Shown: positions 1 to 6,351, numbered from the stretch's first letter. The stretch: DNA of 7,977 nt from Nitrososphaerales archaeon TH526 (GCA_014523665.1 JAATVR010000408.1:1-7977); one strand, 5' to 3'. The notes: a model not told the origin generated them from the letters alone. Program-made: numbers and translations.

Positions 1-1082
1 TTGACAGTAATTTCGTAGTCGTACTGGTGCGCTTTGTATATCACTCTCATTTTGAAGTCTGCCACAATCCATTTGATAGGATTCTTACCTACTTCTGTCC
101 ACAAATTTCCATCAAGTGAAGCCTTTATATTTTCTTGATATAGAGACAAGGTGAATGATTTGTCAAACTCCTGTGTAGCATGTCCATTTCGCAGTTGTTC
201 CTCAAATTTTTCATGGAGTTCATCTCTTGTTCTTCTGTGTTTCTCTACTATCCATTTCCATATGCTATCAAATTCCGCTTCAGGTTTTGGTACTGCCAAT
301 TTAGTATTCCATTTCCACAATTTCGCTCGCCGCTGGTCATCTGCTAATCCACGCCATTCTCCGTGATATCTATAGAAGTATGCAGTTCCTAGATGCACAA
401 GTCCATTATGCCTTCCTTGACCTACTCCTAACTTGTTGTAGTTGGCTGGATCCTCTAACCATTTGGAATATGCTTGTTTATTCCTATCAGACATGTAACC
501 ATCACAAAGTGTTTCAATCTTTGCTTCTAACTCCAGTAGCTTTTCTTCACCTAGAATAACAATCTCGCTTGTTTCTAATGCAGCATACCTATTACCTTCT
601 TTGTGCATACTTGGCGATACGAATACTAATTGGTTTTCACATCTGATCTCCAAGAGTGAATTCTTGATGTGTATCTTTTTATTAGCGATGGGTCTATCGA
701 GTAACAGAAACATGTGAAGTCTCGATTTATCCTGATGCCATTCTATTCTTGTACGTTTAGCTGTTTCTAATACCTGTTCCCAAGTATTATCCAAGTCAAA
801 CCATTCTTCTATTGCATCTGCCCCATCAAAATCAATCACTACTAAATATTTGGCAAATTTACCAGTTAGAGTCTTGCCTGTTACTATCGCAATACCATTG
901 TCATAATCACCGTTAGCCAGCTTCGCTCTGAAGTCAACCTTACCAAAATCTGTTTGTGACCAGCCTTTATTCCATACTTGTTTAGTTCTTGAATTAACCT
1001 TATCTATAATAGGGATATCCGCAATTTCGGGCCAGTATAATATGGCTGCCTGATCTTCTGGTGTCAGTTTAGTGATTGTCAA
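1..1082 (-). CDS. Archaeo-eukaryotic primase (Prim-Pol) replication protein, N-terminal part, runs off the left edge
   Basis: The reading frame is open for 360 codons and continues beyond position 1, so the C-terminus (commonly a helicase in this class) is not visible. It carries Prim-Pol signatures: the metal-binding strand YLVVIDFDG (about residues 79-87, D84 and D86), an SRLHMFLLL strand with H123, and a VSPSMHKEGNRY block (155-166) matching the usual PS-H-x-x-G-x-x-Y motif. Residues about 218-285 resemble a PriCT-type region: GQGRHNGLVHLG, then a WKWN helix and a final helix rich in E, W and K. Prim-Pol proteins make primers or DNA for plasmid and virus replication. The start is TTG at 1082: an in-frame TAA lies about 70 nt upstream, no ATG or GTG lies between, and GAGGT (1086-1090) sits just upstream with short spacing. 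It follows the AbrB-like gene by 52 bp on the same strand, so co-transcription is plausible. The Prim-Pol call is firm; the helicase is inferred. Confidence 0.85.
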   Translation of the reverse strand, partial: MTITKLTPEDQAAILYWPEIADIPIIDKVNSRTKQVWNKGWSQTDFGKVDFRAKLANGDYDNGIAIVTGKTLTGKFAKYLVVIDFDGADAIEEWFDLDNTWEQVLETAKRTRIEWHQDKSRLHMFLLLDRPIANKKIHIKNSLLEIRCENQLVFVSPSMHKEGNRYAALETSEIVILGEEKLLELEAKIETLCDGYMSDRNKQAYSKWLEDPANYNKLGVGQGRHNGLVHLGTAYFYRYHGEWRGLADDQRRAKLWKWNTKLAVPKPEAEFDSIWKWIVEKHRRTRDELHEKFEEQLRNGHATQEFDKSFTLSLYQENIKASLDGNLWTEVGKNPIKWIVADFKMRVIYKAHQYDYEITV

Positions 1083-1085
1083 TTT

Positions 1086-1090
1086 ACCTC
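1086..1090 (-). promoter_or_regulatory. Shine-Dalgarno sequence of the primase gene
   Basis: GAGGT on the minus strand lies 3 nt before the TTG at 1082. The spacing is shorter than usual, but it supports TTG as the start, since no other start codon exists between the upstream stop and the conserved N-terminal region. Confidence 0.5.
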
Positions 1091-1134
1091 GAGTACATTT
1101 ATTTCGATTGGCTTTGTCGCAAAAGTGGTTATGC

Positions 1135-1353
1135 CTACTTTGTATCGTTTAGATTAACTTTCCCTATTACAATCTTCTTTTTATCTGCAGTATGATACTG
1201 AAACTTGATTAAATAACCCCTCAAAATTCCAAGCTTATCAGTAAATAGCTTCGGCAAGACGGTAACAAGTGAGCGCACATTACTTTGCACCCTCCTAGTT
1301 TCAAAGTTTAATGGATTCTTATTATTGTTAACAGAATCATAAATTCGTGTCAA
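1135..1353 (-). CDS. AbrB/SpoVT-like DNA-binding regulator, 72 aa
   Basis: The C-terminal part reads as a swapped-hairpin AbrB domain: RRVQ (about 20-23), then VTVLPKLFTDKLGILRGYL (31-49) and KKKIVIGKV (58-66). This matches the family pattern R-K/R-x-Q ... V-x-L-P-K-x-[hydrophobic]-x-x-x-L-G-I-x-x-G-x-x-[hydrophobic] ... K-I-x-I-x-K. Such proteins bind DNA as dimers and are common in small archaeal regulators. The first ~18 residues (IYDSVNNNKNPLNF) look like a flexible leader. The start is TTG at 1353 with AGGAT upstream. A GTG further in lies 12 nt after AGGAGG, but using it would remove the RRVQ strand that also occurs in the second AbrB gene at 6352-6519. It lies just upstream of the primase gene on the same strand, so control of replication genes is a reasonable but unproven guess. 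Confidence 0.7.
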   Translation of the reverse strand: MTRIYDSVNNNKNPLNFETRRVQSNVRSLVTVLPKLFTDKLGILRGYLIKFQYHTADKKKIVIGKVNLNDTK

Positions 1354-1381
1354 TTTTATATCCTAAATGAAGAACATTACA

Positions 1382-1627
1382 TCAGCTATTAAGAGAACTA
1401 CTAGGTATGGTAGTTAAAATAAAATCAGAAGGGGAGGGTAGAGATATGCTTTTTTCATGATCGCTACTGTCTATTTTGTCTAGACGAAGACGACTCCTTA
1501 TCTGGATATTCTGATTGAGACAATGAATATGCAAAGGATTCATTGTCTGCATGACAACTAATTTTCTTACGTGTCTTAGCCTCTTGAATGATCTTCTTGA
1601 ACCAGGTTTGGGACTACGTCTATGCAT
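1382..1627 (-). CDS. Doubtful 81-codon ORF after the Topo VI-like gene
   Basis: An ATG at 1627 opens 81 codons in the otherwise empty 286-bp gap between the Topo VI-like gene and the AbrB gene. It lies in the same frame as the 673-aa protein, separated from it by one TAG and four codons. The product is very basic at the N-terminus (RRSPKPGSRRSFKRLRHVRK) and serine/proline-rich at the end. I recognise no domain. A GGGGG run lies 8 nt before the ATG, a poor ribosome-binding site. It may be a small basic DNA-binding protein, an extension of the upstream gene lost by a stop codon, or simply chance. Confidence 0.25.
   Translation of the reverse strand: MHRRSPKPGSRRSFKRLRHVRKLVVMQTMNPLHIHCLNQNIQIRSRLRLDKIDSSDHEKSISLPSPSDFILTTIPSSSLNS
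1396..1415. repeat. Short inverted repeat between the AbrB and Topo VI-like genes
   Basis: AACTAC (1396-1401) and GTAGTT (1410-1415) form a perfect 6-bp inverted repeat around an 8-nt loop. It lies downstream of the Topo VI-like operon and upstream of the AbrB gene. It could be a weak terminator stem or an operator half-site pair; no long T-tract supports termination. Confidence 0.25.
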
Positions 1628-1639
1628 CTGAGGTACCCC

Positions 1640-3661
1640 CTAGCCCTTTTTCATCGATTTGTCTTGTGAATCTACATGTATACCGTCTGTGTTATTTGAT
1701 TCAATTTTTGATATTAAATCATTTATTAGATCTACAGCGTTCTTGGATTCTGTTTCAATTTCTTCATCGTCTGTTACTTTTTCAGTTAATCGATCCTTGA
1801 TTTCTTTGTTCTTATCTGAAATTGGTTTTAACTCTCTAACAGCTTCATTTTCCTTTTCTATCTCTGAAATTTCTTTGTCCAGTCGATCATCAATAAGACT
1901 GTTAAGTTTTCTTACAACACTATCCTTAGCTCTATCATATTTGAAGAGCGCTACCTGAACAACTTTGGAATAGAATGCAGTATTGTCAGGGATTGTTGTA
2001 ATCTTGTTTATGTTGAAACCATCAGGTGAAAACTCTGGTAGCTTCGATTTGTAAAGAAGATATTTGAAAAGAGCTTCGCCACTGGTCTTGGCAATAATAC
2101 TATCTAATTCTATTCTATGGTCTTTTAGATACTCATCATATATCGCTATGCCTTTAGGTGGTGTGTAACTTTCCTCAATATCATCTTCAGTAAGGTCTGG
2201 ATATCCATTTGCCTGTAACCAAGGTACTATATCTCTATATACACCAATCTTGGCTGTTGGTGTGTAAGTTGATCTAGCAATGTCGTCACCTACTGCGTCA
2301 TAGTCTACAACAATTTGTGGTACCGATCCTATTTCCTTTACTTTTTCAATTAATTGTTTGATATACTTAGTGAATCTACCACCAGAAGTAACTAATGCTA
2401 TTCCATATTCTGCGGTAAAAGGAGCTATTATATTTGGTATTCCTTCCTTTTCGACAGCCCATACTGCAATTCCTTTGTCAGCAATCTTTTTGATATTATC
2501 TATAGAAACTGGATAGGATTCACCTTTATACAACATCATACCTTTGGCAGCTGCGAATATACCAAGATCTTCTCTACTGACACTTTGTCCAGGGAAAATC
2601 TCCTCACCCTGATAAAGCAATTCACCCTGGCATAGATCATCAATTATACTTGTTAGATATCTTCTGGTATCCCCCCAACTCTTTTTGGGTTTAAATCTTC
2701 CTTCTTCGTAGTCGACCATCATGACGGGCCGAATACGATACCAAACTGTAGATTGGGTAAGTCTATCTATAGCTATTAGATTGGGATTTGAACCTATAAC
2801 CTCCTTTCTTTCATGAAGGAAGTTGACTAGATACTCAATAGCAGTTTTTTTCTCCTTTAGTGTTGGCGTGTAAGTTCTTCCATGCCCTTCACCATGATAC
2901 GAGGGCATCATATATGCTAATTTGGAAACAGTTTCTGAGATATCTTTACTATATGGTCTTGTATTGATCTGAGTTTTACCCTTAGCACCCAACCATTCAA
3001 TACAGGGTGACCTCAGGTTCATATAAAGAATACATGGTTTTTTTCTCTTTGTAAAGCTATCACTAGAATTAAATCCACATTCAGACAGGATTTCCTGAAT
3101 GCTCGACGCGTAAAGGTATGAATAATCTTGGGTATATCTATTACGCTTCTTGTCTTTCCAGTGGTAGAAACCACCGTAGAAATATGCGCCGCCTCCATCA
3201 GAAGAAGCATTATCATTAACAGAATCAATGATTTCTACCTCTCCCGCATGATAATCATCAAGATCACTTCTTGGGGCAATTACAACTTCGAGTGCATAGG
3301 GGTATGTCTGAATATGGTCGGAATAGCAACCAAGAACCACTTCTGCTTTTGCTTCATTTACATCAATTTCATAGATTTCGGCAAGAGTATCAATTAATTG
3401 CTTCCTACGATATGCTTTCTTGCATCCTAGCTTGAATTTTGTTTCAGCAGGCATATTAATCCTAGAATTCAGTAATTCTAGAATTGCGTCTAGACTAACT
3501 GAAACTTCTTGGATAGTCATTTGTTTAAATTTACGAGGTAGTTGACTGACTTCTCTAAAGTTTGCAAGAGATTCTGATACTAGGATTGATTTATCACTAA
3601 TCACATTGATAAGCTGTCGAAATTCACCAGGCTTGTACCACCAGAGGCTTGTATTCCACAA
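1640..3661 (-). CDS. Topo VI-A/Spo11-like protein with an N-terminal transducer-like region, 673 aa
   Basis: Residues about 300-480 match the Topo VI-A/Spo11 core. LTQSTVWYRIRP (301-312) carries the candidate catalytic Tyr308 of the CAP winged helix. SREDLGIFAAAKG (362-374) follows, then the Toprim motifs VEKEG (403-407, Glu404) and VDYDAVGDD (452-460, D453 and D455), then TPTAKIGVYRDIV (467-479). This family cleaves both DNA strands through a 5'-phosphotyrosine link. Before the core, PYALEVVIAP and EVEIIDSVND (121-150), a GGGAYFYGG stretch, and ILYMNLRSPCIEWLGAKGKT (211-230) resemble the Topo VI-B transducer. The very N-terminus (TSLWWYKPGEFRQLI, 4-18) resembles the linker after the B-subunit ATPase. 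The C-terminus (585-650) is a charged coiled coil. Canonical Topo VI-A is about 360-390 aa. The start is TTG at 3661, 2 nt after the GHKL stop, with an in-frame TGA just upstream. Spo11 core: high confidence; transducer: moderate. Confidence 0.8.
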   Translation of the reverse strand: MWNTSLWWYKPGEFRQLINVISDKSILVSESLANFREVSQLPRKFKQMTIQEVSVSLDAILELLNSRINMPAETKFKLGCKKAYRRKQLIDTLAEIYEIDVNEAKAEVVLGCYSDHIQTYPYALEVVIAPRSDLDDYHAGEVEIIDSVNDNASSDGGGAYFYGGFYHWKDKKRNRYTQDYSYLYASSIQEILSECGFNSSDSFTKRKKPCILYMNLRSPCIEWLGAKGKTQINTRPYSKDISETVSKLAYMMPSYHGEGHGRTYTPTLKEKKTAIEYLVNFLHERKEVIGSNPNLIAIDRLTQSTVWYRIRPVMMVDYEEGRFKPKKSWGDTRRYLTSIIDDLCQGELLYQGEEIFPGQSVSREDLGIFAAAKGMMLYKGESYPVSIDNIKKIADKGIAVWAVEKEGIPNIIAPFTAEYGIALVTSGGRFTKYIKQLIEKVKEIGSVPQIVVDYDAVGDDIARSTYTPTAKIGVYRDIVPWLQANGYPDLTEDDIEESYTPPKGIAIYDEYLKDHRIELDSIIAKTSGEALFKYLLYKSKLPEFSPDGFNINKITTIPDNTAFYSKVVQVALFKYDRAKDSVVRKLNSLIDDRLDKEISEIEKENEAVRELKPISDKNKEIKDRLTEKVTDDEEIETESKNAVDLINDLISKIESNNTDGIHVDSQDKSMKKG

Positions 3662-3663
3662 TA

Positions 3664-4500
3664 TTAATCAAATCCCTTAACGCTAAAAGTAAACTCCGTG
3701 TTAGATTTGCCGATCTTATTTCTTTTGAAGTAATCTTCTATTTGATTTAGAACCCGTCTAACATTCTCTCTCCAGTAAATATTTCCAGTTGATTCTATAG
3801 GTAATGCTACTTCTACTTCTGTAAAGTCAGGAGCATCATATTCTATGCGGTCACTGAATACAGGCCAGTAATCTTGTTCATTCCACTCTACGTGAATGAA
3901 AACCTTATCTTCGCACCCATTATGTCTAATTATCACCGGTTCTGGCCACTGTTTCTCTGTTAGCGAGAACTCACGACTATAGTTAGCAGTCCAAGATGCA
4001 TACCCCATCCCTAGACTTCTCTTAAGAAAATCACCCAAAGCGCCAGTAACCATTCTGTGTTGATTTCGTTTTGTGCTGTGAAATTGCTTGAAATCGAAAA
4101 TGGGTCGAATGTTTTCAAAGACGGAGATATTATCGGGATTTGAATTGCGTACCCTTATTCGAATTATAATCTTTTTCTCTTCGTCATCTGGGATCGAATC
4201 TATTTTCAAGTTTAGCGCAATTTTTCTGATTTCTTTAGTCCCATTAGGATAGTCGTCTTGTTCAGAATCCCACGCATTGCCTAACATTTCTCTACTGCTT
4301 TCTTTAGGCCAATCTCGTTCCTGCCATGATGTATCAGACTCTATACCACCGACAGTAACATAAGACATAGACTGTTTGGTGGATGTCCATATTGGTGTTG
4401 ACCATTTCGGTGTAATCTTGGATTCTCTTAGGGTAATCTTTTTAGGATAGTTCACATTCTCTTTATTTACTGGAAAACTAGTCGAGGACGGTGATTTCAT
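3664..4500 (-). CDS. GHKL-type ATPase-like subunit (Topo VI-B-like ATPase domain), 278 aa
   Basis: The order of motifs fits a GHKL (gyrase/Hsp90/MutL) fold. SREMLGNAWDSEQ (69-81) is an N-box with E71, N75 and D78. IRVRNSNPDNI (115-125) occupies the G1 (DNGxG) position. IFDFKQFHST (134-143) is followed by VTGALGDFLKRSLGMGYASW (151-170), which resembles the glycine-rich lid in Topo VI-B-like proteins. FTEVEVALP (226-234) is the last sheet strand. A C-terminal helix (YWRENVRRVLNQIEDYF) and TEFTFSV end the domain. There is no transducer, so it is only about half a usual Topo VI-B; that region appears at the start of the next gene. The G1 box lacks the usual D-N-G, which may weaken ATP binding. 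Its ATG directly follows the zinc-ribbon stop, with a strong ribosome-binding site, and its stop lies 2 nt from the next start, so all three are probably translated together. The ATPase call rests on motif order, not a search. Confidence 0.65.
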   Translation of the reverse strand: MKSPSSTSFPVNKENVNYPKKITLRESKITPKWSTPIWTSTKQSMSYVTVGGIESDTSWQERDWPKESSREMLGNAWDSEQDDYPNGTKEIRKIALNLKIDSIPDDEEKKIIIRIRVRNSNPDNISVFENIRPIFDFKQFHSTKRNQHRMVTGALGDFLKRSLGMGYASWTANYSREFSLTEKQWPEPVIIRHNGCEDKVFIHVEWNEQDYWPVFSDRIEYDAPDFTEVEVALPIESTGNIYWRENVRRVLNQIEDYFKRNKIGKSNTEFTFSVKGFD

Positions 4501-4686
4501 CTAAATTTGACCTCCTCTGCTAGTGTTTGTCTTCTTTTTAGGATTCATCGTTACTGTCGATCTACACTTAGGACAGCTCGCAAAATGTTCGCTCCTCCCA
4601 AAATATGGCCATTTATAACCACAGTTGCAGAGGAGCCATCGGCCTACCCTTTTTTGTACAATAGTTTTCAGTGATTCTTCTGACAT
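4501..4686 (-). CDS. Small zinc-ribbon protein, 61 aa
   Basis: Four cysteines form C-x-C ... C-x2-C: LLCNCGYKW (Cys20, Cys22 from this ATG) and SCPKC (Cys38, Cys41). This is a typical single zinc ribbon, followed by a lysine-rich tail ending in SRGGQI. Short zinc ribbons of this shape are frequent in archaeal genomes and usually bind nucleic acid or protein partners. I prefer the ATG at 4686. A TTG at 4722 would add 12 residues (FLSTLKNLTVI...) but would leave no promoter room, because it abuts the TTG of the divergent gene. Its stop TAG is immediately followed by the ATG of the GHKL gene, and its last codons contain that gene's ribosome-binding site, so it is firmly tied to the Topo VI-like operon as first gene. 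A role as DNA-binding or regulatory accessory is inferred. Confidence 0.7.
   Translation of the reverse strand: MSEESLKTIVQKRVGRWLLCNCGYKWPYFGRSEHFASCPKCRSTVTMNPKKKTNTSRGGQI
4508..4515 (-). promoter_or_regulatory. Strong Shine-Dalgarno sequence of the GHKL gene
   Basis: GGAGGTCA on the minus strand lies inside the last codons of the zinc-ribbon gene, 7 nt before the ATG at 4500. It fixes that start and couples translation of the two genes. Confidence 0.75.
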
Positions 4687-4722
4687 AATGACAGTAAGGT
4701 TCTTAAGAGTACTTAGAAACAA
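4687..4722. promoter_or_regulatory. Short divergent control region with an imperfect palindrome
   Basis: Only 36 bp separate the ATG of the minus-strand operon from the TTG of the plus-strand gene. It contains TTCTTAAG-AGTA-CTTAGAA, an inverted repeat with one extra base in the left arm, and reaches CAATTG (4720-4725), where TTG codons of both strands meet. Two archaeal promoters must overlap here if both genes start as proposed, so one regulator could control both directions. No clear TATA box is visible. Confidence 0.35.
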
Positions 4723-5631
4723 TTGTACGGGAAAAATCAGACAGTTTTGCTAAGACAAGATGAACAACCATCCCTAGGATGCCGCTGTCCTGGCTGTGGA
4801 AAAGAATATGGTCATTTTCAGGTAGAAATATCAGAAAACAGAAGAACAAAAACACAACTCATTAGCCAAAGAAAGGAACCAGGATTGAGATCAGAAAAGA
4901 GGGAGAATCTAAAACCAATCCAGCTCTCATGGAAGAACAAAATAATATCAGAAGCACGGGTTGACGTGATAAAGAAATCATTGGCATTTGCTATCAATAT
5001 CTTGAATTCAGATTCTGTTGCTGAAGAAGATAAAAAGAGGATAAAGAATACAATTGAGATTGTCCATCAGCGCATGCTAAAGGACATAAAGCATTACGAG
5101 CTTGAAGATAAGCGTGATAGTCAATGGAACGTATACGATGAAAATGGAAAGGCGTTATGGAATCCAGTAAAGTTGATTAAACAATATAGAGAAGAGGGAG
5201 ACCCTCTGTATCATTTAAGCAACATGCCGATATTGTTCTTCTGTAGAATTTTGAAAAAATATCCTCTCTCTACGGTTTATTCTCAACTAGAAATATCGCA
5301 TATGATGGACGGTTTTAAATTCGCCATAAAAAACTTTAAATCAATAGATAAGCAGAACTGGGACTATCCGCTATATGAATGGTTAATTATTATCGAATAC
5401 GAGAAGAGCGAAGGTATCGCAAAGACAAGACGAATGCTAGAGGATTTAGATGGCTCACATGGTAAAAAATCAAGGAGAGAAATTAGGAATCAAGCTAGGA
5501 AGCTTAAGAACATTCCAGTTCAGAGGCTGCTAAAAGATTTTTTTGAACTCCTCGATTACCTAGATAGGACGGCTCAAAATGATCCTGAATTAAGTATTGG
5601 AAGAAATAAAAGAAGACAAGCAGCGCGATAG
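4723..5631 (+). CDS. Protein of unknown function with an N-terminal Cys motif, 302 aa
   Basis: I do not recognise this protein. Near the N-terminus GCRCPGCGKEYGHF gives Cys20, Cys22, Cys25 and His31, which could bind one zinc ion; there is no second C-x2-C knuckle. A basic stretch follows (RRTKTQLISQRKE, RSEKREN), then a mostly helical, charged body with a WNVYDENGKALWNP block (134-147). The last third is helical and rich in K, R and E (GKKSRREIRNQARKLKN), ending in basic GRNKRRQAAR. No membrane segment or signal peptide is seen. The composition suggests a soluble nucleic-acid or protein-binding factor. The start is TTG at 4723 after an in-frame TAG; TTG at 4747 is an alternative, and no ATG occurs for about 115 codons. 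It is transcribed away from the Topo VI-like operon and overlaps the next gene by 35 nt. Confidence 0.6.
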   Translation: MYGKNQTVLLRQDEQPSLGCRCPGCGKEYGHFQVEISENRRTKTQLISQRKEPGLRSEKRENLKPIQLSWKNKIISEARVDVIKKSLAFAINILNSDSVAEEDKKRIKNTIEIVHQRMLKDIKHYELEDKRDSQWNVYDENGKALWNPVKLIKQYREEGDPLYHLSNMPILFFCRILKKYPLSTVYSQLEISHMMDGFKFAIKNFKSIDKQNWDYPLYEWLIIIEYEKSEGIAKTRRMLEDLDGSHGKKSRREIRNQARKLKNIPVQRLLKDFFELLDYLDRTAQNDPELSIGRNKRRQAAR

Positions 5632-6061
5632 AGCAAATTATGTGAAAAGACTGACCACTGGACTTTGCATGAATAAGAGCAATCCCAACAATGATGAATA
5701 TATCTGTGATCACAATATGATAGACGAAGGTTCGGATGTAGCTACAATTCTAGAAAACGGACTCCTATCAATAAAATCCGAAGTTATTAGAGTTTACCAT
5801 GGCTACAATCCAAACTACAAGAATGAGATTAGAGATTATGAGTTAAGACTAGGTGCGCTAAAGAAAGAGTTAGACTTAGTATCTTACCCAAACCAAAATG
5901 AAGTACGCAGAAAGCAAATCTTCCAAGAGATCAAGACACTAGAAAAATCAAAACCCAAACAAAAAGAACATTGTGGACCGTTCCATCCTTCAAGATTTCC
6001 TCTTGAAATAATAGAATCTTTACGTGATCGACGTAAACTTCGTACTATTGATCACTTCTGA
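5597..6061 (+). CDS. Protein of unknown function, overlaps the preceding gene, up to 154 aa
   Basis: No known family was recognised. The product is hydrophilic. A helical middle (ENGLLSIKSEVIRVYHGY) is followed by a charged coiled-coil-like stretch (YELRLGALKKELDLV, RRKQIFQEIKTLEKSK). The C-terminus has HCGPFHPSRFPLEII and basic SLRDRRKLR. Possible metal ligands are Cys37 and His39 (YICDHN) plus His125, Cys126 and His130. The longest version starts at TTG 5597, overlapping the 302-aa gene by 35 nt in another frame. An ATG at 5669 (130 aa, starting MNKSNPNND) or GTG at 5642 would shorten or remove the overlap; no ribosome-binding site decides between them. It is probably co-transcribed with the 302-aa gene. 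A perfect 7-bp inverted repeat, TTTACGT/ACGTAAA (6019-6037), lies in its last codons. Confidence 0.55.
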   Translation: MEEIKEDKQRDRANYVKRLTTGLCMNKSNPNNDEYICDHNMIDEGSDVATILENGLLSIKSEVIRVYHGYNPNYKNEIRDYELRLGALKKELDLVSYPNQNEVRRKQIFQEIKTLEKSKPKQKEHCGPFHPSRFPLEIIESLRDRRKLRTIDHF

Positions 6062-6120
6062 GCTACATTCTCCGTCATTCGGTCTTAGCTTCTTCTCCCA
6101 TTACCTGAATATTGAAGATA

Positions 6121-6267
6121 TCACCAAACCATGATCACAAGATCATGTCCCTTACCCTTCATGACACCTAGATCGTTCAGCCGCATGCGGAGCCAGTCCG
6201 AATCTCTTTTTTCCCGACTAGTTCTGCGTCCACTTTTGATCGATTGTTTTGTGGAATCCTTATTCAA
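6121..6267 (-). CDS. Possible small basic protein, 48 aa
   Basis: A TTG at 6267 opens 48 codons ending at TGA 6121-6123. The product begins MNKDSTKQSIKSGRRTSREK and ends with DWLRMRLNDLG and HDLVIMVW. It is strongly basic in the first half with a hydrophobic tail and has a coding-like look, but I recognise no family and no ribosome-binding site is clear. It faces the end of the 154-aa gene. Two palindromes lie within it, which may instead mean the region is regulatory or terminator DNA. Confidence 0.3.
   Translation of the reverse strand: MNKDSTKQSIKSGRRTSREKRDSDWLRMRLNDLGVMKGKGHDLVIMVW
6130..6147. repeat. Perfect 7-bp inverted repeat
   Basis: CATGATC-ACAA-GATCATG forms a perfect stem with a 4-nt loop, about 70 bp after the 154-aa gene. 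It could be part of the plus-strand terminator or a protein-binding site. It also falls inside the possible 48-aa ORF on the other strand. Confidence 0.4.
6181..6212 (+). terminator. Possible terminator of the 302-aa/154-aa gene pair
   Basis: A perfect 10-bp palindrome CCGCATGCGG (6181-6190) is followed 16 nt later by six T residues (6207-6212). Archaeal RNA polymerase stops on T-tracts. The position, 120-150 bp after the plus-strand genes and before the minus-strand genes, suits a terminator. A palindrome without a loop makes a poor hairpin, so the call is tentative. Confidence 0.3.
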
Positions 6268-6351
6268 CCAGACTAGTTTCAGACCTAATGTGTGTGTCTT
6301 ATAACATTACTTCGCGTCTGGACGCCATTTCGCCCCTCTTTTATCCGGGAT

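Noticed and set aside
151..366. Plus-strand ORF of 71 codons
   Set aside because: Lies opposite the continuous primase reading frame and has low-complexity Ser/Phe composition.
1588..1958. Two plus-strand ORFs over the end of the Topo VI-like gene
   Set aside because: Antisense to the coiled-coil C-terminus of the 673-aa protein; serine- and leucine-rich, as expected from reversed Glu/Lys-rich coding.
1640..3661. Wadjet JetD-like nuclease
   Set aside because: JetD also has a Topo VI-A-like Toprim, but no SMC-like JetA/B/C genes are present, and here the catalytic Tyr motif and a GHKL partner fit a Topo VI-like enzyme better.
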